This document shows, in pieces, positions 52,705 to 60,394 of a stretch of 64,000 bases of DNA. Source of the DNA: Acidimicrobiaceae bacterium (lineage in GTDB: Bacteria > Actinomycetota > Acidimicrobiia > Acidimicrobiales > Ilumatobacteraceae). The number at the start of each line of letters is the position of its first letter. Position 1 is the stretch's first letter. The DNA lies in NCBI GenBank assembly GCA_020637235.1, contig JACJWG010000013.1:1-64000 (forward strand), given 5' to 3'. Position numbers and translations under genes: made by a program. The notes under the pieces are model-generated. The model was given only the letters and a program-made list of their open reading frames with translations. It was not told the DNA's origin and ran no database searches.

Positions 52705-53646
52705 GTGATGGGTCCCTCCGCGCTCGAACGAGTCACCAACCTGCTCACGTTGCTGCTCGAGACCCGGGTACCGCTCACGTTGAAACAGATCGCGAACGAA
52801 CTGGTGGGGATGTACCCCGACAAGCCGGTCGCGTTGCGCGGTGCGTTCGAGCGCGACAAGGCGCTGTTGCGCGACATCGGGGTGCCGATCGAGACCGAGG
52901 TGCTCGGTGGTGACCAGGCGGGCGAGACCGCGTACCGCATCGACCGCGACCGCTACGAGCTGCGCGGCCTGCAGCTCGACGACGACGAACGTCATGCGCT
53001 GCAGATGGCGGTGGCGACCATCCGCTCCGAGACCGGTCAGGAGGGTGTCTGGAAGCTGGGCGGTTCGGTGCTGCCGACGTCGTCGGTGGTGGCCAACGTC
53101 GCTCAGCACGAGGCGCTGCCGGTGCTCCGGAACGCGTCGGGCGAGCGCACCACGGTGACGTTCCGCTACCGGGACGTCGATCGTCGGGTCGATCCCTACG
53201 GCCTGTTGCTGCGTGAAGGGTTCTGGTACGTGATCGGCCACGACCACGGGCGCGGCGAAGTGCGCACCTATCGGGTCGACCGCATCGAGGGGGCCGTCGG
53301 GGTGACGGCCGAGACGTTCCGCCGTCCGGAGGGGTTCGATGTGCGCAAGGCGTTCCCGGCCGACTCGAAGCTGCTCGGCGACGGTGAGTCGGGCGCACCG
53401 ACCGATGCCGAGGTGGCCGTCGGCCCGCCGCTCGCCGCCGTCGTGCTCACCGAACTCGGCGACGCGGCGGTGCTGCGACGTGGCGACGACGGCTCGGTGG
53501 TGTTTCGTGTGCCCTGCACCAACCGTGACGCCTTTCGGTCCTGGGTGCTCGGGCTGGGGCAGCACGCCGAAGTGGTCGCGCCTGCCGATGTGCGAGCCGA
53601 CGTCGTCGCGTGGCTGCGTTCGATCGTCGCTGCGGTGACGTCGTGA
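52705..53646 (+). CDS. WYL-domain transcriptional regulator (PafB/PafC-like), first of a pair
   Basis: 313 residues. An N-terminal winged-helix region (about 1-75: ERVTNLLTLLLETRVPLTLKQIANEL, then FERDKALLRDIGVPIE) is followed by the WYL domain (VDPYGLLLREGFWYVIGHDHGRGEVRTYRVDRIEG). The WYL domain senses ligands, and in PafBC single-stranded DNA, to control the DNA-damage response. Its stop overlaps the second WYL gene (GTGA), as in pafB-pafC. No Pup ligase gene is beside it. Confidence 0.85.
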   Translation: MMGPSALERVTNLLTLLLETRVPLTLKQIANELVGMYPDKPVALRGAFERDKALLRDIGVPIETEVLGGDQAGETAYRIDRDRYELRGLQLDDDERHALQMAVATIRSETGQEGVWKLGGSVLPTSSVVANVAQHEALPVLRNASGERTTVTFRYRDVDRRVDPYGLLLREGFWYVIGHDHGRGEVRTYRVDRIEGAVGVTAETFRRPEGFDVRKAFPADSKLLGDGESGAPTDAEVAVGPPLAAVVLTELGDAAVLRRGDDGSVVFRVPCTNRDAFRSWVLGLGQHAEVVAPADVRADVVAWLRSIVAAVTS

Positions 53647-54587
53647 ACGCCCGCCGTGCGTCGACGCTGAAGGTGCGGGTGCGGCGGCTGCTCGTGATCC
53701 TGCCGTGGCTGGCCGAGCGCGGCAGCGCGTCGCTGGCCGAGATGAGCGAGCGGTTCCAGATCAGCGAGGCCGATCTCGTCGCCGACCTGGAGCAGGCGGC
53801 GATGTGCGGGCTGCCGCCGTTCCTGGACGAGCTCGTCGACCTGTACATCGACGACGACGGGGTCGCACACATCGACGTGCCACGGTTCTTCACCCGGCCG
53901 CTGCGGCTCACGGCTCCGGAAGGCTTCTCGTTGCTCATCGCCGGACGCACCGCACTCGCCCTGCCCGGCTCCGACCCGAACGGTCCGCTCGCTCGGGCGC
54001 TCGCCAAGTTGGAGGCCGTGCTCGGCAGCGACGGGATGGTGCTCGACCTGGCGCAGCCGCCCGCGACGGCCGACCTGGTGGCGGCGGTCGACGACCTGGC
54101 CGAGGTGCGCGTGAGCTACTGGTCGGCGTCGAGCGACGAGATGACCGAACGCACGCTGGCTCCACGAGCGGTGTTCGCCGATCGCGGCCGCTGGTACCTG
54201 CTCGCCGACGACGACCGTTCGGGCGACGAACGAACGTTCCGCATCGACCGGATCCTGCGTTGCGAGCGCACCGGTCGCCGTGTCGAGGCGCGCGACGTCC
54301 AGGTGCCGAGCGGCGACGACTGGTTCGACGATCTCGGAGCGGCCGACGTGATCACCCTGCGGATCCCCACCACCGAACGTTGGGTGGTGGAACGCTTCCC
54401 GGTGCGCTCGGTGGGTGACGACGGCGATCACCTGCTGGTCGAACTGGCCGTGGCGAGCGAGGCCTGGCTCCGCGAGGTGGTGCTGCGCTTGGGACCACAC
54501 GCCGAGGTGGTGGCGCCCGACGAATGGCGCGATCTGGCCGCTCGGGCGGCTGCCGAGCTGCTCGCCGCGCGCTACCCGACCGACTGA
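53643..54587 (+). CDS. WYL-domain transcriptional regulator (PafC-like), second of a pair
   Basis: 314 residues from GTG 53643. N-terminal helix-turn-helix (RRLLVILPWLAERGSASLAEM, FQISEADLVADLEQAAMCG) and a WYL domain (TLAPRAVFADRGRWYLLADDDRSGDERTFRIDRI). The pair likely forms a heterodimer, as PafB and PafC do. Translational coupling with the first gene supports a 1:1 ratio. Confidence 0.85.
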   Translation: MNARRASTLKVRVRRLLVILPWLAERGSASLAEMSERFQISEADLVADLEQAAMCGLPPFLDELVDLYIDDDGVAHIDVPRFFTRPLRLTAPEGFSLLIAGRTALALPGSDPNGPLARALAKLEAVLGSDGMVLDLAQPPATADLVAAVDDLAEVRVSYWSASSDEMTERTLAPRAVFADRGRWYLLADDDRSGDERTFRIDRILRCERTGRRVEARDVQVPSGDDWFDDLGAADVITLRIPTTERWVVERFPVRSVGDDGDHLLVELAVASEAWLREVVLRLGPHAEVVAPDEWRDLAARAAAELLAARYPTD

Positions 54588-54604
54588 TCAGGCGGCTGGA
54601 ACGA

Positions 54605-55192
54605 TCAGGCGGCTGGTTGGTCGAGCCGGGCGCCGATCTGATCGCGGCGGGTGATGCCGTGGGCGGCGAGCAGATGGGGGAGCACGGCCGCCGTGGCGTC
54701 GGCGTCGGCGAGTGCGTCGTGTGGGCGCACCAAGGTCACCTCGTATCGTTCGCACAGCGCGCCGAGTCGGTGCGACAGCGAACGTCCCGGATCGAGTTCT
54801 CGTGACAGGCGCAGTGTGCAGAGGCTCTGCTCGATCGGGAGGTCGACACCGACCTCGAGTGCGGCCTTGCGCAAGAACGCGAGGTCGAACGACGCGTTGT
54901 GGGCGACGAACACCGCACCGTCGAGCGAGGGGAGCAGCCGGCTGAACACCTCGTCGAGCCGGGGTGCGCGGGCGACGTCGCGACGATGGATGCCGTGCAG
55001 GCGGGTGGGTCCGACCCGGAAGAACCACCGTCGGCGGGGACGCACGAGGCTCGCCCACCGATCGACGACCTCGCCGGTTCCGTCGACCACCACGACACCG
55101 ACCTGGAGGACCCGGTCGCGCCGGATGGACAGACCGGAGGTCTCGACGTCGACGACGGCGAAACGCACGGTCGGGTCGTCGAGGAGGCTCAC
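54605..55192 (-). CDS. DnaQ-like 3'-5' exonuclease (DEDDh family)
   Basis: 195 residues from GTG 55192. The exonuclease motifs are VVDVETSGLS (I), AHNASFDLAFLRKA (II) and RPHDALADADATA (III, with the catalytic His). Related to the DNA polymerase III epsilon subunit and to RNase T; probably proofreading or repair. GTG 55201 is also in frame, but a TACAGT hexamer covers that codon and lies 7 nt before GTG 55192, which therefore fits a leaderless start. Confidence 0.85.
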   Translation of the reverse strand: MSLLDDPTVRFAVVDVETSGLSIRRDRVLQVGVVVVDGTGEVVDRWASLVRPRRRWFFRVGPTRLHGIHRRDVARAPRLDEVFSRLLPSLDGAVFVAHNASFDLAFLRKAALEVGVDLPIEQSLCTLRLSRELDPGRSLSHRLGALCERYEVTLVRPHDALADADATAAVLPHLLAAHGITRRDQIGARLDQPAA

Positions 55193-55199
55193 GGCCGTC

Positions 55200-55205
55200 A
55201 CTGTA
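55200..55205 (-). promoter_or_regulatory. TAnnnT -10 hexamer that decides the exonuclease start
   Basis: Minus-strand TACAGT overlaps the upstream GTG (55199-55201) and lies 7 nt before GTG 55192. Confidence 0.45.
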
Positions 55206-55224
55206 GGCCGCGGGTGTGATGCCG

Positions 55225-55590
55225 TCAGGCGGCGTCGGGAGACGCTGCGGCGTCGCTCGGCCGGGGGGTGGCCGAGCTCGCCGCAGCGCGAGCGCGCACG
55301 CCGATGGGTGCGGCGACCGTGAAACCGGCGAGGTGGCGGTCCTCTTCGCTCTCGCCACCCCAGAAGCCGTACTCGTGGTGGGCTCGGGCGAAGTCACGAC
55401 ACGGCGCCTGCACGGGGCACGCGGTGCAGAGCATCCGGGCGAGCGCTTCGCGGCGTTCGCGGGCCTGCGGGCGTTCGGCCTTCGGGGGGAAGAACAACTT
55501 GGTGCGGCCCGTGCAGGCGGCGTACTCGCGCCAGGTGGTCCCGGCCGGGAGTTGGAGGATGTGCTCGATGTGGGTTTCTACGGCGGCCAT
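55225..55590 (-). CDS. WhiB family iron-sulfur transcription factor
   Basis: 121 residues. The [4Fe-4S] ligands are Cys26, Cys55, Cys58 and Cys64 (spacing x28, x2, x5). The WhiB turn is GFWGGESEEDR, with Phe in place of the usual Val/Ile. Binds the primary sigma factor and responds to redox or NO. A Thr/Ala/Ser-rich C-terminal tail takes the place of a strongly basic AT-hook. Preceded by about 250 bp of non-coding sequence, the longest gap here, with an AT-richer stretch around 55680-55760 that probably holds its promoter. Confidence 0.93.
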   Translation of the reverse strand: MAAVETHIEHILQLPAGTTWREYAACTGRTKLFFPPKAERPQARERREALARMLCTACPVQAPCRDFARAHHEYGFWGGESEEDRHLAGFTVAAPIGVRARAAASSATPRPSDAAASPDAA

Positions 55591-55840
55591 GGTCCCCTCG
55601 GATGAGTCGTCGTCGCAGTCGGCAGTGGCGGACGATCGAGCGGCGGAGGGGCCGGGAGGGGTGGCCCCTCTCGCCGCTCGGATTTAACACTAATTCACCC
55701 GGAGCACGAGGGGAAGCAGTTTTCGCACTCAATGGCATTCACGTATGTCACGTCATCCGTGGGTCGAACGGCGACGTAGCGGGGCGCGGACACGACGCCG
55801 CGAATCCGCCCCGACCTGACCGGACTCCGACGGTTGGCGG
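55591..55840. other. Non-coding spacer between whiB and the PhoH-type gene
   Basis: About 250 bp without an evident gene. It contains an AT-rich patch, GGATTTAACACTAATTCAC, at about 55680-55698; on the minus strand this gives TTAGTGTTAAAT, a likely whiB promoter region about 90-110 bp upstream of its ATG. No RNA gene or strong hairpin was seen. Confidence 0.4.
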
Positions 55841-57211
55841 TCAGAGCAGCTCGGCGGCGAGGCTCGCGACGGTGCTGCGCTCGCAGGCGCTCAACGTCAC
55901 GTGTCCGAAGCACGGGTGACCACCGAATGCCTGGATCAGCACCGCGAGCGCGTTGTTCGACTCGCCGAGGTAGGGCGCGTCGATCTGGCTGGTGTCGCCG
56001 GTGAAGATCACCTTCGTCCCGTCGCCGATGCGCGTGAGGATCGTCTTCAGCGTCGTCGGCTCGAGGTTCTGGGCCTCGTCGACGATCACGATCTGGCGGT
56101 GGAGCGAGCGACCGCGGAGGAAGGTCACGCTCTCGAGCGACAGCTGGTTGCGTGACGTGAGTTCGTCGATGAGTGCGTGGGCGTCGGTGCTGCTCTGGTG
56201 GTCGGTGAGCGCGACGATCGCGTCGTGGATCGCCGACATCCACGGGTCGAGCTTCTCGTCGAGTCCACCCGGCAGGAAGCCGACGTCGGCGCGGCCGACC
56301 GGGACGAGCGGCCGGTAGATCGCGAGCCGCTCGAACGCACGTGCCTCCACCACCTGCTCGAGGCCGGCGGCGATCGCGAGCACGGTCTTGCCGGTGCCGG
56401 CTCGGCCGTCGAGGGCGACGACGCTCACCTCGGGGTCGAGCAGCAGTTCGAGCGCAAACCGTTGCTCCTTCGAGCGGGCGCGCAGTCCCCACGCCTCGGG
56501 CGGCTGGTGGGGGAGCAACACCCACTCGTCGTCGATGCGCCGCACGAGCGCCGACTGCGAGCCGGCACGCAGCACGGCGAAACCGTTCTGCATCGCATCG
56601 GCACCACCGTCGACCTCGTCGGCGGCGACCGCGCCGGCGGCGTACAACGTGTCGATCAGCTCGTGCGAGGCGTCGAGCACTCGCCAGCCGGTGGGTCGGG
56701 TGGAGGCGCTGCGTCCGGCCGGCCGGTGCTCGGCGGCGGACAACCCGAGGTGCGCGGCCTTGATCCTCAGCGCAGCATCGTTCGACACGACCGTGGTCGG
56801 GCCGAACGTGGCCTGTCCGAGCGCGGCACCGATGATCCGGTTGTCCGGCACGTGGGGGTCGAGTCCGTGCTCGATCAGGAGGTGCTTCTGCACGCCGTTG
56901 ATCTCGATCTGCAGCGTGCCGGCCCGGCCGTCGGCGAGTGGCACGGCAGTGGCGAGCGATCCGCCGGCGCCCACGCGGAGCTCCTCGATCGCTCGGAGCG
57001 CCGTTCGTGCGGCGCGGCCGACGTCGTCGACGCGGGTCTTGAGCGAGTCGAGCTCCTCGATCACGGTCAACGGGATCACCACGTCGGCGTCGCCGAAGCC
57101 GTGCATCGACGACGGGTCGGCCACGAGCACCGAGGTGTCGAGCACCACCCGCGAGCGGACGGCCGAGTCGTTCCTGGCATCACCCCCCTCCACCGATCCG
57201 TGGTTCGACAT
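55841..57211 (-). CDS. PIN-PhoH family ATPase/RNA helicase-nuclease
   Basis: 456 residues from ATG 57211. The N-terminal PIN domain has RVVLDTSVLVADP (about 22) and NRIIGAALG, with ribonuclease Asp residues. The C-terminal PhoH ATPase domain shows Walker A DGRAGTGKT (about 282) and Walker B IVIVDEAQNLEPTT (about 395). This is the PhoH2 architecture: RNA unwinding joined to sequence-specific cleavage, related to toxin-antitoxin systems. The frame runs on to GTG 57307, but ATG 57211 places the PIN domain near the start as usual. Confidence 0.88.
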   Translation of the reverse strand: MSNHGSVEGGDARNDSAVRSRVVLDTSVLVADPSSMHGFGDADVVIPLTVIEELDSLKTRVDDVGRAARTALRAIEELRVGAGGSLATAVPLADGRAGTLQIEINGVQKHLLIEHGLDPHVPDNRIIGAALGQATFGPTTVVSNDAALRIKAAHLGLSAAEHRPAGRSASTRPTGWRVLDASHELIDTLYAAGAVAADEVDGGADAMQNGFAVLRAGSQSALVRRIDDEWVLLPHQPPEAWGLRARSKEQRFALELLLDPEVSVVALDGRAGTGKTVLAIAAGLEQVVEARAFERLAIYRPLVPVGRADVGFLPGGLDEKLDPWMSAIHDAIVALTDHQSSTDAHALIDELTSRNQLSLESVTFLRGRSLHRQIVIVDEAQNLEPTTLKTILTRIGDGTKVIFTGDTSQIDAPYLGESNNALAVLIQAFGGHPCFGHVTLSACERSTVASLAAELL

Positions 57212-57404
57212 GGGGGCAGCCAGGTCGGTCAACGCGACTCCTCGCTTCGAAGATCCCGTGGCGGGGTGATGGGTGTGCCGGATCGCACCGAGCCGGTTGT
57301 AGTCCACCCGGCGTCGTGATGTGCGGACCCCCGACGCAGTTCACCCAGCGTTCACCGATCCGGGGGGTGGCGTTCGACGGTGCGTCGCTCGCCCGACGGG
57401 GGCC

Positions 57405-57956
57405 TCACAGGGTGTCGGGGATGCCGTCGTCGAGCTGCACGCCACACGTGTTCAGCGCCATCGAGACGAGGTGGTACTGGCCGACGGCGAACACCGCGTC
57501 GAGCAACTGTTCGGTGGTGTACCGCTCGGCGAGCACCGCCCACGTGGCGTCGGAGATCCGGGCGTCGTCGTGCAGCTCGTCGGCGGCGCGGAGCAACGCG
57601 GCGTCGAACGTCGACCATGCGGGATCGTCGGGGCCGACCTTGACCCGCTCGATCTCGTCGAGCGAGATGTCGCAGCGTTGCGCGATGACGTGGTGCTGGC
57701 CGAACTCGTACGGGGCGCGGCACCGCACCCCGACGCGCAGGATGAGGAGTTCGCGATCACGGGCGGGCAGGGTGCTCTTGGCCATCACGTGGGTGGCGAA
57801 GACGAGCCAGCGACGCAGCAGCGCCGGGTGATGCGCGAGCGTCGCGAAGATGTTCAGGGGTCGGCCGTCGGGTGACCACATGTTGCCCTTGTCGTACAGC
57901 TCGAGCACCTCCGCGCTGGGATCGCTGACGGGCGGGATGCGTGGTGCAGAGCTCAT
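57405..57956 (-). CDS. Carboxymuconolactone decarboxylase/AhpD-like family protein
   Basis: 183 residues, all-helical. RDRELLILRVGVRCRAPYEFGQHHVIAQ (about 70-97) is the family core. The CxxC of AhpD peroxidases is missing, so a thiol peroxidase role is doubtful; the C-AP-YE-GQH form is common in actinobacterial members of unknown activity. Divergent from the HIT gene (37-bp spacer). Confidence 0.82.
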   Translation of the reverse strand: MSSAPRIPPVSDPSAEVLELYDKGNMWSPDGRPLNIFATLAHHPALLRRWLVFATHVMAKSTLPARDRELLILRVGVRCRAPYEFGQHHVIAQRCDISLDEIERVKVGPDDPAWSTFDAALLRAADELHDDARISDATWAVLAERYTTEQLLDAVFAVGQYHLVSMALNTCGVQLDDGIPDTL

Positions 57957-57993
57957 CGGTCGATCATCGCGCCGTGTGTGCGATCGTGACGGC

Positions 57994-58422
57994 ATGGGCA
58001 CCACCAGTTGCACCTTCTGCGGCGTCGTCGCCGGCGAACTCGAAGCACACGTCGTCGACGAGGACGACGGTTTCGTCGCGTTCCTCGACCGTTCGCCGGT
58101 GTTCAAGGGACACGTGCTGGTGGTGCCGCGTCCCCACGTCGAGACGCTCGTCGATCTGCCGGTGCCCTCGGTGGGCGCGTTGTTCGAACGCGTGCAACGG
58201 ATCGCGGCCGCGATGCCCGACGCCATCGGTGCGCACGGCTCGTTCGTCGCGATCAACAACGTCGTGAGCCAGAGCGTGCCCCATCTGCACGTGCACGTGG
58301 TGCCGAGACGCCGCAAAGACGGGCTCCGAGGCTTCTTCTGGCCACGACAGAAGTACGCCGGCGACGAGGCCGCGATATACGCCGATGCGTTGAGGACCTC
58401 CTTGCGGGATCGATCGTCGTGA
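57994..58422 (+). CDS. HIT family nucleotide hydrolase/transferase
   Basis: 142 residues. CTFCGVVAGE at the N terminus gives the Cys-x2-Cys of Hint-type proteins. The active-site triad is HLHVHVV (about 95). LDRSPVFKGHVLVVPRPHVET is typical. Acts on nucleoside phosphoramidates or dinucleoside polyphosphates. ATG 57994. Confidence 0.9.
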   Translation: MGTTSCTFCGVVAGELEAHVVDEDDGFVAFLDRSPVFKGHVLVVPRPHVETLVDLPVPSVGALFERVQRIAAAMPDAIGAHGSFVAINNVVSQSVPHLHVHVVPRRRKDGLRGFFWPRQKYAGDEAAIYADALRTSLRDRSS

Positions 58423-58470
58423 GCACGGTCGTGCGCTGCACCGCATGAATTCAGGGCGTTCCGACTCGTC

Positions 58471-58484
58471 ATTGCATTTGCAAT
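58471..58484. promoter_or_regulatory. Inverted repeat ATTGCA-TT-TGCAAT upstream of HU
   Basis: Six-bp arms with a 2-bp spacer in the most AT-rich spacer of the window, about 100 bp before HU. A possible operator; it overlaps the candidate -35 TTGCAT. Confidence 0.45.
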
Positions 58485-58502
58485 GAAAAGGGTGCTTGTA
58501 AT
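58472..58502 (+). promoter_or_regulatory. Candidate sigma70-type promoter of HU
   Basis: TTGCAT (58472-58477) and TGTAAT (58497-58502) are separated by 19 bp, giving a leader of about 70 nt. Confidence 0.3.
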
Positions 58503-58532
58503 TCCACACCGAAACCTGTTCGATACGCGTGC

Positions 58533-58547
58533 GTAACGCTCCGTTAC
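58533..58547. promoter_or_regulatory. Inverted repeat GTAACG-CTC-CGTTAC in the HU leader
   Basis: Six-bp perfect arms with a 3-bp spacer, 36 bp before the ATG. It may be a protein site or a small hairpin in the leader mRNA. Confidence 0.4.
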
Positions 58548-58582
58548 ACCGGGAATCCCGATACGAAGAGGTATCAGCACAC

Positions 58583-58870
58583 ATGACCAAGGCAGAGTTG
58601 ATCGAGGCCGTTGCCAAGGATGCGGGCGTCTCGAAGGCCGATGCGGAGGCCGTCCTCCGTTCGTTCTTCGGCACCGTCACGGCGAAGACCAAGAAGGGCG
58701 AGAAGGTCGCCTGGCCGGGCTTCGGCTCGTTCAGCACGACGAAGTCGAAGGCCCGCACGGGCCGCAACCCGCAGACCGGTGCAGCGGTGAAGATCGCCGC
58801 ATCGACGCGGATGAAGTTCACCTCGAGCAGCACGCTCAAGGATGCGCTCAACCCCAAGAAGAAGAAGTGA
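58583..58870 (+). CDS. hup: HU family DNA-binding protein (short form without basic tail)
   Basis: 95 residues from ATG 58583, with GAAGAGG upstream. The HU fold is shown by MTKAELIEAVAKDAGVSKAD, GEKVAWPGFGSF, and the DNA-binding arm ARTGRNPQTGAAVKI. It ends in NPKKKK, the body length of ordinary HU. Actinobacterial HupB proteins often carry a long PAKK/KAAK tail in the same polypeptide; here the tail-like protein is a separate gene 31 bp downstream in another frame. Confidence 0.95.
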   Translation: MTKAELIEAVAKDAGVSKADAEAVLRSFFGTVTAKTKKGEKVAWPGFGSFSTTKSKARTGRNPQTGAAVKIAASTRMKFTSSSTLKDALNPKKKK

Positions 58871-58901
58871 CCCCCGGGTCCGAGAGAAGGAACACACACT
58901 G

Positions 58902-59255
58902 ATGGCTGCAAAGAAGGCTGCTCCGGCGAAGAAGGCTGCACCGGCGAAGAAGGCCGCTCCGGCGAAGAAGGCTGCACCGGCGAAGAAGGCCGCTCCGGCG
59001 AAGAAGGCTGCACCGGCGAAGAAGGCTGCACCGGCGAAGAAGGCTGCACCGGCGAAGAAGGCTGCACCGGCGAAGAAGGCTGCACCGGCGAAGAAGGCTG
59101 CACCGGCGAAGAAGGCTGCACCGGCGAAGAAGGCTGCACCGGCGAAGAAGGCCGCTCCGGCGAAGAAGGCCGCTCCGGCGAAGAAGGCTGCACCGGCGAA
59201 GAAGGCTGCACCGGCGAAGAAGGCCGCTCCGGCGAAGAAGGCCGCGAAGAAGTAG
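58902..59255 (+). CDS. Histone H1-like protein made of 18 KKAAPA repeats
   Basis: 117 residues: MAA, then 18 copies of KKAAPA, then KKAAKK. Almost pure Lys/Ala/Pro, so very basic and unstructured, like the C-terminal tail of histone H1 or of mycobacterial HupB. Preceded by GAGAGAAGGAA. It lies 31 bp after HU on the same strand and ahead of a terminator, so both are probably co-transcribed and both bind DNA. Role inferred: DNA compaction alongside HU. Confidence 0.85.
   Translation: MAAKKAAPAKKAAPAKKAAPAKKAAPAKKAAPAKKAAPAKKAAPAKKAAPAKKAAPAKKAAPAKKAAPAKKAAPAKKAAPAKKAAPAKKAAPAKKAAPAKKAAPAKKAAPAKKAAKK
58911..59234 (+). repeat. 18-bp tandem repeat, 18 copies, coding KKAAPA
   Basis: Units are of two main types, with GCTGCACCG or GCCGCTCCG in the middle (unit 1 is GCTGCTCCG). 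Units 6-13 are identical to each other, indicating recent expansion. Confidence 0.95.
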
Positions 59256-59280
59256 TCCGACCGAGCGATCGGATCGTGTC

Positions 59281-59302
59281 GAGGGGCCCCGAGGGGCCCC
59301 TC
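59281..59302 (+). terminator. Terminator hairpin after the KKAAPA-repeat gene
   Basis: Ten-bp perfect arms GAGGGGCCCC / GGGGCCCCTC with 2 nt between them (effective loop wider), 25 bp after the stop. Confidence 0.65.
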
Positions 59303-59384
59303 GTTCGCGTGTCGGGCTCGTTCGCGTCCGGGCGAGGTCGGCTCGGTGCTCGTCGCCGTGCACCACCAGCGCCAGACTGTGCCG

Positions 59385-60161
59385 ATGCAGCAGATCTGTG
59401 ACGACCTCCGAGCCGAGCACGACGACCTCGACGATGTCGTGGCGGCGCTCACCGAGCCGGACTGGGATCGGGCGACCGCGGCGCCCGGGTGGTCGATCCG
59501 CGATCAGGTGAGCCACCTCTGGTTCTTCGATCAGCGGGCGATGATGGCGATGTCGGACCCGGAGGCGTTCGCGGCGGACATGCGACAGTTGCTCGCGTCC
59601 GGCGGCACCGAGGCGTCGGTCGAGCCGGGCCGGCGGATGACCGGCGTCGCACTGCTCGACGCCTGGCGGGCCGATCGAGCACGGCTGCTCGAGCTCGCCG
59701 AGGGGTTCGACCCGTCCGCACGGGTGCCCTGGTACGGGCCGGCGATGGGAGCCCGCTCGTTCATCACGGCCCGACTGATGGAGACCTGGGCGCACGGACA
59801 GGACGTGGCCGACGCACTCGGTGTGACCCGCGAACCCACCGATCGGCTCCGCCACGTCGCCCACATCGGCGTGCGGGCGCGGCCGTTCAGTTACGCGATC
59901 CGGCAGATGACGATGCCCGATGTCGACGTGCACGTGGCGCTCACGTCACCGTCCGGCGAGACGGCCACGTGGGGTGCACCGGATGCGGTCGACGTCGTGC
60001 GGGGGCCGATGCTCGACTTCTGCCTGGTCGTCACCCAACGCCGTCACCGCGCCGACACCGCGCTCGAGGTGACCGGCGCCGCCGCCGACGAGTGGATGTC
60101 GATCGCGCAGGCCTTCGCCGGCGATCCGGGCGACGGCCGCCGCCCCGGCCAGTTCGCCTGA
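59385..60161 (+). CDS. DinB-like/maleylpyruvate isomerase-type protein (TIGR03084-like)
   Basis: 258 residues from ATG 59385. Four-helix DinB-fold pattern with DVVAALTEPDWDRATAAPGWSIRDQVSHLWFFDQRA near the start and MGARSFITARLMETWAHGQDVADALG (about 125-150); the His in VSHLWFF and WAHGQDV are the metal ligands of the family. Likely metal-dependent and possibly mycothiol-linked in actinobacteria. A longer frame to 59346 exists but lacks family sequence. Confidence 0.8.
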   Translation: MQQICDDLRAEHDDLDDVVAALTEPDWDRATAAPGWSIRDQVSHLWFFDQRAMMAMSDPEAFAADMRQLLASGGTEASVEPGRRMTGVALLDAWRADRARLLELAEGFDPSARVPWYGPAMGARSFITARLMETWAHGQDVADALGVTREPTDRLRHVAHIGVRARPFSYAIRQMTMPDVDVHVALTSPSGETATWGAPDAVDVVRGPMLDFCLVVTQRRHRADTALEVTGAAADEWMSIAQAFAGDPGDGRRPGQFA

Positions 60162-60180
60162 GCAGCGCCCGCCGGAAGGA

Positions 60181-60324
60181 GCCGAGGTTCTGGGTGCCAG
60201 GCTCGGGCGACATCGCAGGTGGGATCTGGGCGCCGGCGCCCAGAACACCGGCCCAGAAGTCCTGGGCGCCACGCTCGACTCACCGCCGCTGGTCGTGGCC
60301 AACGGTGGCACCCAGAACGTCGGC
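60181..60324. repeat. 144-bp element with 19-bp terminal inverted repeats and an inner palindrome
   Basis: The ends GCCGAGGTTCTGGGTGCCA and TGGCACCCAGAACGTCGGC match as inverted repeats at 18 of 19 positions. Inside, TCTGGGCGCCGGCGCCCAGA (60225-60244) is a perfect palindrome, and another CTGGGCGCCA copy lies at 60262-60271. No target duplication is obvious. It may be a MITE/REP-like element or a complex terminator between two plus-strand genes. Confidence 0.6.
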
Positions 60325-60394
60325 GCACCACCCGACGGACGCACGGCGGTGGTGACCCCGGCTTCATCGATCGATCACATCTCGGAGCGATCAT

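Noticed and set aside
55816..55844. CTGACCG / CGGTCAG pair at the end of the PhoH-type gene as a terminator
   Set aside because: Seven-bp arms with a 15-nt loop overlapping the stop codon; too weak to call.
58574..59452. Antisense frame coding FFAGAA repeats
   Set aside because: Mirror of the KKAAPA repeat; the sense strand has a ribosome-binding site, start and terminator.
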